Shown: in pieces, positions 56,952 to 64,000 of the stretch
Layout: every line of letters starts with the position of its first letter
Numbering within the stretch: the stretch's first letter is position 1
Source: CAIYRG01 sp964446945
GTDB lineage: Bacteria > Pseudomonadota > Alphaproteobacteria > Micropepsales > Micropepsaceae
Length of the DNA stretch: 64,000 nt
Assembly: GCA_964446945.1 (NCBI GenBank)
Contig: CAYUQO010000008.1
Location: forward strand, 121,732 to 185,731
Reading direction: 5' to 3'
The notes under the pieces: generated by a model
Told to the model about the DNA's origin: nothing
The model's database searches: none
Seen by the model: only the letters and a program-made list of their open reading frames with translations
Program-made: the position numbers and the translations under genes

Positions 56952-59702
56952 TCACGGCCCGGCTTCGCTCACCTTTCGTTTGAGCTCATAAAGAAGATCC
57001 AGCGCCGCCTTGGGAGTCAGCGCGTCCGGATTGGTGCCGCGCAGCATGTCTTCGATCGCGGATTTCGCGGGTACATCCGGATTTCGCGATTTCATTTCGG
57101 CGGCAAACAGCGGCAAATCGTCGATGCGGGCGAGTGGTTTATGTCCTTCACGTCCCTCTTCAAGCGCACGCAATACCTCCGCCGCTCGCGTCACAACCGC
57201 TTTCGGCAATCCCGCCAGCTTGGCGACCTGAATTCCATAGGACCGGTCGGCAGCACCGGGCGCAATCTCGTGCAGAAAGACGACATTATCCTTCCATTCG
57301 CGCACCCGCATGGTCGCACAGGCCACATCGTCCAAGCGGCCCGAAAGCGCCACCAGCTCATGGTAATGCGTCGCAAACAATGCACGTGACCTGTTGATGG
57401 CGTTCAGGTGCTCCACCACCGCCCAGGCGATTGCCAATCCGTCAAAAGTGGCCGTGCCGCGACCGATCTCGTCCAGTATCACCAGCGATTTTTCGCCGGC
57501 GAGGTTCAGAATCGCAGCCGTCTCCAGCATTTCGACCATGAATGTCGATCGCCCGCGCGCAAGGTCATCCGCCGCGCCGACGCGGCTGAACAGGCGATCA
57601 ATTGCTCCGATATGTGCGCTCTCGGCAGGAACGTAAGAACCCATCTGCGCAAGAATCGCGACGATTGCGTTTTGCCTCAGGAATGTGGATTTGCCGGCCA
57701 TGTTCGGGCCGGTGATCAGCCACAATCGCCCGCCGCCATTTTCTCCGGTGCCTGGCGTCAAGTCGCAATTGTTCGGGACGAAAGTCCCGCTGTTTTCCGC
57801 TGCCAGCGCCTGCTCCACCACGGGATGGCGGCCGCGCATGATCGCGAAGGTGAGCGAGTCATCGACAATCGGACGGCAATAGCGGTGACGGTTCGCAAGT
57901 TCTGCCAGCGCCGCCGCGGTGTCGATCACCGCGACGGCATCGGCGATGGCCGAAATCGTTGCAGCTGCGGCGCGGGTATCGGCGACGAGCATATCGAACA
58001 GATCGAGTTCGATCGCCAGTGCCTGCTCACCGGCTTGCGCGATCTTCACCGCGAGTCCATTCAGTTCTTCGGTCGAAAAACGCACCGCCGACGCGACAGT
58101 CTGACGATGACGGAAGCGATCGCCGCCGCTCTTCAGCAGCCGGTCCGACTGCGCCGCGGTCACCTCAATGAAATAGCCGAGCACCGCATTGTGCTTGATC
58201 TTCAAGGAGGCGATGCCGGTTTCGGCGCGGTAGCGGCTTTCCAGTTCGGCGATGAACCGGCGCGATTCATCCTTCAGCGCACGCGCTTCATCGAGCGCAG
58301 CATAGGCGCCCGGAATAATGAATCCTCCATCGCGGGCGAAAAACGGCGGCTCGGCGATCAGCAGGCGTTCAAGCTTGTCCTGCAATACACCGATGGTCAG
58401 TGCGCGATCGGCGATCTCCCGCCCGGCATCGGCGAGTTCTCCCGGCGCCGGCTGAAGCACCTCGTCGAGCTGGCCCAACAGGCGGCGCAGGTTGCGTGCC
58501 GCAGCAAGCCCTGCGCGAATGGCCGCAAGATCGCGCGGGCCACCACGTCCGAGCACGATCCGTCCGCTCGCGCGCGCCAGATCGGGCGCAGCGCGCAATG
58601 CGCTTCGCACCTGCGCCCGCAACTCCTCGCGCGCGAGAAAAAAACCGACCGCATCCAGACGCCGCGCGATTGCTTGCGGACCGACGAGCGGCGCGGCCAG
58701 ACGGCGATTGAGGAGCCGTGCGCCCGCTGCCGTGACCGTCAGGTCGATGGTGGAAAGCACGCTGCCCCGGCGCTCGCCGGAAAGCGTTTCAATCAGCTCG
58801 AGATTGCGCCGGGTTGCCGGGTCGATCGCCATAACCCCGGATTCCGTGCTTTGCTTCAGCGGCTTCAGCGCCGGCCGGTGGCCCTTTTGCGTCAGGTCGA
58901 GATAACCCGCGAGCGCGCCTGCCGCAGACAGTTCCGCCCGGCTGAGCACGCCAAATCCGTCCAGTGCGGCGACACCAAAAAAGGATTTGAGCAACCGCTC
59001 GCCGCTCTGGGAATCGAAACTGACCGCCGGCCGCGGTGTCAGGCGTGGACCCAATTCCTTGAGTGCCGGTCCGATCACCTCGTCGGCCAGCAATGTATCG
59101 GGCACCAGGAGTTCACGTGGCGCAAGGCGTCCCAGGACCTGCGGCAATTCCTCCGGCGCAACCGTTTCAACCGCGAAATCGCCGGTCGAGATGTCGGCCG
59201 AAGCAATGGCCAATTCCCCGCCGGCCCGGCCCAAAGCCGTCAGCAGCGATGGGCTCCGCGCATCCAGCAGCGAATCTTCGGTCAATGTGCCCGGCGTCAC
59301 CAGCCTGATGACTTCGCGCTTCACCGGTGACTTCGCGCCCCGTTTTTTGGCGAGCGCCGGGTCTTCCATCTGCTCGCAGACGGCGACCCGGAAGCCCTTA
59401 CGGATCAGTTTCTCCAGATAGCTTTCCGCGGTGTGCACCGGCACGCCGCACATCGGGATATCTTCGCCAAGATGCTTCCCGCGCTTCGTCAATGCGATGT
59501 CGAGCGCCGCCGCGGCCTTGACCGCGTCGTCGAAAAACAGCTCGTAAAAGTCGCCCATGCGGTAGAACAGCAGATATTCGCTATTGGCCGCCTTGATCTC
59601 CAGATACTGGGACATCATCGGGGTGGCGCTATCGGAGCTGTCCGGGCCTGATATTGCCGGCCCGCTGACTTCGCCATTGAGGGGGTGCAAAATCTCCGCC
59701 AT
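56952..59702 (-). CDS. mutS: DNA mismatch repair protein MutS
   Basis: A 916-residue protein. The mismatch-recognition motif F-Y-E (Phe52-Glu54 in RMGDFYELFFDDA) identifies MutS proper. The connector, lever and clamp domains follow. The ATPase has Walker A G-P-N-M-A-G-K-S-T and the D-E-I-G-R-G-T-A-T-F-D-G-L-A-I-A-W signature. It finds mispairs and starts repair with MutL. About 40 bases separate it from the universal stress gene. Confidence 0.97.
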   Translation of the reverse strand: MAEILHPLNGEVSGPAISGPDSSDSATPMMSQYLEIKAANSEYLLFYRMGDFYELFFDDAVKAAAALDIALTKRGKHLGEDIPMCGVPVHTAESYLEKLIRKGFRVAVCEQMEDPALAKKRGAKSPVKREVIRLVTPGTLTEDSLLDARSPSLLTALGRAGGELAIASADISTGDFAVETVAPEELPQVLGRLAPRELLVPDTLLADEVIGPALKELGPRLTPRPAVSFDSQSGERLLKSFFGVAALDGFGVLSRAELSAAGALAGYLDLTQKGHRPALKPLKQSTESGVMAIDPATRRNLELIETLSGERRGSVLSTIDLTVTAAGARLLNRRLAAPLVGPQAIARRLDAVGFFLAREELRAQVRSALRAAPDLARASGRIVLGRGGPRDLAAIRAGLAAARNLRRLLGQLDEVLQPAPGELADAGREIADRALTIGVLQDKLERLLIAEPPFFARDGGFIIPGAYAALDEARALKDESRRFIAELESRYRAETGIASLKIKHNAVLGYFIEVTAAQSDRLLKSGGDRFRHRQTVASAVRFSTEELNGLAVKIAQAGEQALAIELDLFDMLVADTRAAAATISAIADAVAVIDTAAALAELANRHRYCRPIVDDSLTFAIMRGRHPVVEQALAAENSGTFVPNNCDLTPGTGENGGGRLWLITGPNMAGKSTFLRQNAIVAILAQMGSYVPAESAHIGAIDRLFSRVGAADDLARGRSTFMVEMLETAAILNLAGEKSLVILDEIGRGTATFDGLAIAWAVVEHLNAINRSRALFATHYHELVALSGRLDDVACATMRVREWKDNVVFLHEIAPGAADRSYGIQVAKLAGLPKAVVTRAAEVLRALEEGREGHKPLARIDDLPLFAAEMKSRNPDVPAKSAIEDMLRGTNPDALTPKAALDLLYELKRKVSEAGP

Positions 59703-59817
59703 TAAGGGAATTTAGCAGACACCGAATACAGGTCGACCCGAAGGCTCGCCGCGTTGCCACTTTTCCCCAAGCCTTAAAGCGAGAGCCCGGCAACAGTAAA
59801 ACGGAGAGTAGCCCGAT

Positions 59818-62067
59818 ATGGCCGTCGCGTCCGAACGCCCTTCTTTCACCGATGAAGAGGCATTGGCATTTCACGCCGGAGACAAGCCGGGAAAGCTCGA
59901 AATCCGCGCCACCAAGCCGATGGCGACCCAGCGCGATCTGTCCCTCGCCTATTCGCCGGGGGTTGCCGTTCCGGTTCGCGCCATCGCAGCCAATCCGGAC
60001 CTCGCCTATGACTATACGACGAGGCGCAACCGGGTCGCGGTGATCTCGAACGGTACTGCCATTCTCGGCCTCGGCGATCTCGGCGCGCTCGCGTCCAAGC
60101 CGGTGATGGAAGGCAAGGCAGTGCTGTTCAAACGCTTCGCGGATATCGACGGGATCGATATTGAAGTCNNNNNNNNNNGCTATCTCGGCCCGACCTTCGG
60201 CGGCATCAATCTCGAAGACATCAAGGCGCCGGACTGCTTCATCATCGAGGAGCGCTTGCGCGAATTGATGGACATTCCGGTTTTCCACGATGACCAGCAC
60301 GGCACGGCGATCATCACGGCGGCCGGCCTCATCAACGCGCTGGACCTGACCGGGCGCAATATTCGCGACATCAAAGTGGTCGTGAACGGCGCCGGCGCCG
60401 CCGGCATCGCCTGCCTCGACCTGATGGTCGGCCTGGGCCTGCCGCGGGCCAATGTGATTCTTTGCGACACCAAAGGCGTTATCTATCACGGCCGCACCAA
60501 AGGCATGAATCAGTGGAAGGCGGCTTATGCCGCCGAAACTCCGGCACGCACGCTGGAAGAGGCGATGCAGGGCGCCGACGTGTTTGTCGGGCTCTCGGTA
60601 CGCGGCGCGGTGACCAGAGACATGGTGCGCAGCATGGCGGCGAGACCGCTTATTTTCGCCATGGCCAATCCCGATCCCGAAATCACGCCGGAAGAAGTGC
60701 GCGAGGTCCGCGACGACGCGATCATCGCCACCGGCCGTTCCGATTATCCGAACCAGATCAACAATGTCCTGGGCTTTCCCTACATCTTTCGCGGCGCACT
60801 GGATGTCGCTGCGCGAACCATCAATGAGGAAATGAAAATCGCCGCCGCGAACGCTTTGGCGGCGCTCGCGCGGGAAGATGTGCCGGACGAGGTTGCTGCC
60901 GCCTATCGGGGCGCCCGGCCGTCATACGGGCCCAATTACATCATTCCGGTGCCGTTCGATCCGCGGCTGATTTCGCGCGTGTCCTCGGCCGTCGCCGAAG
61001 CGGCCATCAAAAGCGGGGTAGCGCGCCGTCCAATCCCGGATATGGATGCCTACCGCAACCAGCTTTCGGCGCGGCTCGATCCATCGGCGATATTGTTCCA
61101 GACTGTCACCGCCAGCGTGCGCGCCAATCCGAAACGGGTGGTGTTCGCGGAAGGCGAAGAGGAATCCGTGATCCGCGCGGCGGCTTCGTTCCAGGGTTCC
61201 GGCCTCGGTGATTCCATCCTGGTCGGGCGCGAGGAAGTCATCCGTGAACGGATAAAGAGGCTGGGTATCGATTGTGATCCGCCGCTGGCCATCCGCGTGC
61301 CGCATTCGGCGGCCGAGGCGGCGCCCTATACCGACATGCTTTACCGGCGGATGCAGCGCAAAGGCGCTCTCTACCGCGACTGCGTGCGAATGGTCACCAA
61401 TGACCGGAACATTTATGCCGCTTCGTTGCTGGTCGCGGGCGACGCCGATGCCATGGTCACCGGTGTGACGCGCAATTACACCGCCGCGCTGAACGATGTG
61501 CGGCAGGTGCTCGACCCAAAGCCGGGGCAACTGCCGGTTGGCGTGACCATGATCCTCAGCCATGGACGATTTGTGCTGGCCGCCGATACCACGGTTCACG
61601 AATTGCCCAGCGCTGAAGAGCTTGCCGATATTGCGATCGAAATGGCGGGTGTTTCGCGCCGGTTCGGCGTTGAGCCGCGCGTCGCCTTGCTGGCGTTTTC
61701 GACCTTCGGTTACCCGCGCGGCGAACGCTCCGAGCGGATCATCGAGGCGGTCGAAATTCTCGCGCGCCGCAAAGTCGATTTTGAATATGACGGCGAAATG
61801 GCCGCCGATGTGGCGCTCAATCGCGAGCGCATGGCGCTCTATCCATTCTGCCGCCTGTCGGATACGGCCAATGTTTTGATCATGCCTGCAATCCACTCGG
61901 CATCGATTTCTACCCGGCTGTTGCAGGAAATCGGCGGCGTCACCATGATCGGTCCGCTGCTGGTCGGGCTGGAAAAGCCGGTGCAGATCGCGCCCTTGGG
62001 CGCGAAGATGAGCGAGATCTACAATATGGCTGTGCTCGCCGCTTACGACATCGAAGCGCAGAAATGA
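59818..62067 (+). CDS. maeB: NADP-dependent malic enzyme with phosphotransacetylase-like domain (assembly gap inside)
   Basis: Malate + NADP+ to pyruvate + CO2 + NADPH. It starts at ATG 59818 after GGAGAG. The malic part spans ~1-430 (KPMATQRDLSLAYSPGVAVP, FGGINLEDIKAPDCFIIEER, NGAGAAGIACLDLMVGLGLP). The C-terminal phosphate-acetyl/butyryl-transferase-like domain spans ~430-749 and is regulatory in this family. A run of 10 N at 60169-60178 stands where homologues have about 13 residues between D-I-E-V and the L-x-P-T-F-G-G string, so the gap is larger than drawn. The frame happens to be kept. Confidence 0.95.
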   Translation: MAVASERPSFTDEEALAFHAGDKPGKLEIRATKPMATQRDLSLAYSPGVAVPVRAIAANPDLAYDYTTRRNRVAVISNGTAILGLGDLGALASKPVMEGKAVLFKRFADIDGIDIEVXXXXYLGPTFGGINLEDIKAPDCFIIEERLRELMDIPVFHDDQHGTAIITAAGLINALDLTGRNIRDIKVVVNGAGAAGIACLDLMVGLGLPRANVILCDTKGVIYHGRTKGMNQWKAAYAAETPARTLEEAMQGADVFVGLSVRGAVTRDMVRSMAARPLIFAMANPDPEITPEEVREVRDDAIIATGRSDYPNQINNVLGFPYIFRGALDVAARTINEEMKIAAANALAALAREDVPDEVAAAYRGARPSYGPNYIIPVPFDPRLISRVSSAVAEAAIKSGVARRPIPDMDAYRNQLSARLDPSAILFQTVTASVRANPKRVVFAEGEEESVIRAAASFQGSGLGDSILVGREEVIRERIKRLGIDCDPPLAIRVPHSAAEAAPYTDMLYRRMQRKGALYRDCVRMVTNDRNIYAASLLVAGDADAMVTGVTRNYTAALNDVRQVLDPKPGQLPVGVTMILSHGRFVLAADTTVHELPSAEELADIAIEMAGVSRRFGVEPRVALLAFSTFGYPRGERSERIIEAVEILARRKVDFEYDGEMAADVALNRERMALYPFCRLSDTANVLIMPAIHSASISTRLLQEIGGVTMIGPLLVGLEKPVQIAPLGAKMSEIYNMAVLAAYDIEAQK
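60169..60178. other. Assembly gap (10 N)
   Basis: Ten undetermined bases within maeB. Compared with the usual malic-enzyme sequence, roughly 37 bases are expected here rather than 10. Confidence 0.9.
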
Positions 62068-63266
62068 TCTGTCGCGCGGCATCGCCATTGATCCTGATGG
62101 CGGCCATGGCCGGCCCTGCAATGGCCGCGCAAGCTGCGGCGGCTGCCCCCGCGGCAAAACCTGACGCGATTTCTATGCTCGTGCGCGAACTCAGCATCGA
62201 TCGCTACAAAGCCGACATCAAGGCTCTCACCCAGTACGGTGATCGCCGGCAGGGGACAAAACGCAATCGTGACGCCATCAACTGGATTGAAAGCCAGCTC
62301 AGAAGCTATGGCTGCCCCACTGCGCGGCTGTCCTATGTCTACGACCCGGCGAAGCGATTCCGGGCGGCTGTACCCGCCCGTGGAGGATTTGCCGTTGGCG
62401 GTGGCAGGCCACGGGGATTTCGCCGCCCAACCGCTCCAAATACCGACCCCAAAGCGCAGCCCGATCCAAAACTGCGCCAACTGGATTCGGAATTGGCGCC
62501 ACCCGGTCCGCGCGAAGAGGTCTATTGCACCAAAACCGGCACCGGCCATCCGGACGAGATGTATATCGTCAGCGCGCATATGGACGGCATCGGCTATGGC
62601 GAGGCCGCCAATGATGACGGCTCCGGCACCGCACTGGTCATGGAATTGGCCCGGGTGCTGAACAGCCCCGGCGTGCGCACGGACCGCTCCGTGCGGTTCG
62701 TCCTATGGAATAATGAAGAGACGGGCCTCGACGGCGCGCGCGCCTATGTGGCCGCCCGGCGCGCGCTGCAGGGCAAGGAAGACCCACCGCATTCGGGCCG
62801 TTTTCCGGAACCGAGATGGTTAGGCCTGATCCAGCACGACATGGTGATGTTCGACCATGGGATGCCGCGCAGCGACGGTACCGTCAGCCGGGAGCAGCGG
62901 CCGGAAGCAGACCTTAACGTGGAATTCCAGTCCGCCTCACGGTCGGCGGCGCAGTCCGGGAAGCTTGCCTCAGCATTGCAGAAGGCCAATGAAGATTACG
63001 CCACGGATTACCCGGCGGTTGTCGGCCCGCACATGACAAATACCGACTCCGAACCGTTCCAGGATTTTGTCGCCTCGGTCAGCGTCCGGGAAAATGAGCG
63101 CGGGACCCAGATCGGCAATGGCTGGGACCCGCAGTGGCACCAGCCGACTGACCTCTATTCGACTTATGGTGACAAGGACTTCCGTCTGGGCCTGAATGCG
63201 GCCCAGACCACGCTCGCGGCGGTTGCCAGACTGGCCGGCGCAAGTCTCCCCACCGGGTCAAAATAG
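62064..63266 (+). CDS. Exported M28-family zinc peptidase
   Basis: A 400-residue protein. Its ATG overlaps the maeB stop (ATGA). Signal peptide (AASPLILMAAMAGPAMAAQA). Co-catalytic zinc ligands of family M28: S-A-H-M-D-G (His, ~173), N-D-D-G-S-G (Asp, ~187), N-N-E-E-T-G (Glu, ~219-220), D-x-V-x-x-D-H and W-H-Q-P-T-D (His near 355). The substrate is probably peptides (an aminopeptidase). A basic and Pro-rich insert lies at ~105-140. Confidence 0.9.
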   Translation: MICRAASPLILMAAMAGPAMAAQAAAAAPAAKPDAISMLVRELSIDRYKADIKALTQYGDRRQGTKRNRDAINWIESQLRSYGCPTARLSYVYDPAKRFRAAVPARGGFAVGGGRPRGFRRPTAPNTDPKAQPDPKLRQLDSELAPPGPREEVYCTKTGTGHPDEMYIVSAHMDGIGYGEAANDDGSGTALVMELARVLNSPGVRTDRSVRFVLWNNEETGLDGARAYVAARRALQGKEDPPHSGRFPEPRWLGLIQHDMVMFDHGMPRSDGTVSREQRPEADLNVEFQSASRSAAQSGKLASALQKANEDYATDYPAVVGPHMTNTDSEPFQDFVASVSVRENERGTQIGNGWDPQWHQPTDLYSTYGDKDFRLGLNAAQTTLAAVARLAGASLPTGSK

Positions 63267-63367
63267 CGGGCGCCCTCAACGGCTTGGCTGCCAGTCCGCG
63301 CCGCGTGCAACTTCGGCTCACGGTTCGCGAGAAGTCCAAAACAGGCCCAATTTCGGTAATTTGCGCG

Positions 63368-63396
63368 GTTGCGGGGCCCAGAACCGGTTCCTATAT
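63368..63396 (+). promoter_or_regulatory. RpoH-type promoter of dnaK
   Basis: GTTG (63368-63371), 18 bases, CCTATAT (63390-63396). This fits the alphaproteobacterial heat-shock pattern CTTG-N17/18-CYTATnT with one mismatch. It lies about 100 bases before the dnaK start. The rest of the gap 63267-63495 shows no gene. Confidence 0.65.
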
Positions 63397-63495
63397 ACCC
63401 CCCGAACGTCATTTTGTTCAGGTTAGTTTAGCAACGGGGACTTAAGGGGCCGCTTCAGCGGAAGGGCTTCAGAGGGTCTGCCTAGGAGGAGCCAT

Positions 63496-64000
63496 ATGGC
63501 TAAAGTTATCGGCATCGATCTCGGCACCACCAATTCCTGCGTGGCGGTCATGGAAGGATCGGCGCCCAAGGTCATTGAGAATTCGGAAGGGGCCCGCACG
63601 ACGCCCTCAATTGTTGCGTTCACCGGCGACGGCGAACGTCTGATGGGCCAGCCAGCCAAGCGGCAGGCGGTCACCAATCCGGAATACACATTCTTCGCCA
63701 TCAAGCGCCTGGTCGGGCGGCGGTTCGACGATCCGATGACCCAGAAGGACATCGGCATGGTGCCGTACAAGATCGTTCGCGCAGACAATGGCGATGCCTG
63801 GGTGCAGGGACGCGAAAACAAGCGCTTTGCGCCGTCCGAAATTTCGGCCTTCATCCTGCAGAAGATGAAGGAAACCGCCGAATCCTATCTCGGCGAAAAG
63901 GTCTCGCAGGCGGTCATCACGGTGCCTGCCTATTTCAATGACGCACAGCGTCAGGCGACCAAGGACGCCGGCAAGATCGCCGGGCTTGAGGTCCTGCGCA
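63496..64000 (+). CDS. dnaK: Chaperone DnaK (N-terminal part, cut by window end)
   Basis: 168 codons of Hsp70 are visible, starting at ATG 63496 behind AGGAGGA. M-A-K-V-I-G-I-D-L-G-T-T-N-S-C-V-A-V is the phosphate-1 motif of the ATPase domain, and V-I-T-V-P-A-Y-F-N-D is clear. It is the ATP-dependent folding chaperone; it cooperates with Hsp20 (38230-38700), which has a heat-shock promoter of the same class. Confidence 0.97.
   Translation, partial: MAKVIGIDLGTTNSCVAVMEGSAPKVIENSEGARTTPSIVAFTGDGERLMGQPAKRQAVTNPEYTFFAIKRLVGRRFDDPMTQKDIGMVPYKIVRADNGDAWVQGRENKRFAPSEISAFILQKMKETAESYLGEKVSQAVITVPAYFNDAQRQATKDAGKIAGLEVLR

Noticed and set aside
57408..59330. 640-codon open frame on the plus strand inside mutS
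   Set aside because: Antisense to mutS, with biased Arg/Gln composition and no domain.

Overview
The window looks like chromosomal DNA of a GC-rich alphaproteobacterium. The evidence is a PhyR-NepR-EcfG general stress locus, GapR, an aa3-type cytochrome oxidase subunit IV-like peptide upstream of split pntA genes, a LigD with phosphoesterase-ligase-polymerase order, and a ROSE-like leader in front of hsp20. The dense Ton/TPR cluster and the secreted hydrolases hint at a Rhizomicrobium/Micropepsales-like soil organism, but that placement is inference. A run of 10 Ns at 60169-60178 shows this is a draft assembly or a MAG.

Layout. 1-4.2 kb: a minus-strand group of exported hydrolases (PF20091-type alpha/beta hydrolase, GDSL esterase, MBL-fold enzyme), divergent from a FadE-type acyl-CoA dehydrogenase (4.3-6.6 kb). 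6.6-17.2 kb: a stress island with small membrane proteins (DUF3309, DUF1328, DUF883-like), non-homologous end joining (ligD, ku), an SDR, phyR, nepR, ecfG and a HisKA_2 sensor kinase. Seven sites of the form GGAAC-N16/17-(C)GTT sit 28-38 bases (about 77 for nepR) upstream of start codons here, so most of the island appears to be one EcfG regulon. 17.2-24 kb: core genes (GNAT, pntB-pntA2-pntA1-coxIV-like, gapR, an N-formylglutamate amidohydrolase fused to DUF1244, pyk). 24-31.3 kb: tandem paralogous secreted proteins, TPR protein, rpmJ, lytic transglycosylase, DUF1993, glycine-zipper lipoprotein, MFS and acetate transporters. 31.4-39.8 kb: tRNA-Val, a second N-formylglutamate amidohydrolase, glycosyltransferase, typA, hisN, lipases, and hsp20 with an RpoH promoter and a candidate RNA thermometer. 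39.9-48.8 kb: a 1009-residue autotransporter followed by tonB-exbB-exbD-exbD and two exported TPR proteins. 49-59.7 kb: comM/yifB, B3-like MBL, nfu, zinc ribbon, a DpnI homologue of low GC, a ThDP enzyme, rsm22, a universal stress protein and mutS. 59.8-64 kb: maeB (with the assembly gap), an M28 peptidase and the start of dnaK.

The most notable items are: the EcfG regulon that includes the NHEJ gene ku through a symmetric bidirectional promoter; ligD interrupted by a one-base frame change at an A9 run; a solitary DpnI-family methyl-directed endonuclease; and dispersed repeats whose outer frame is conserved while the inner hairpin changes with both arms covarying. No CRISPR array, prophage or insertion sequence was seen.
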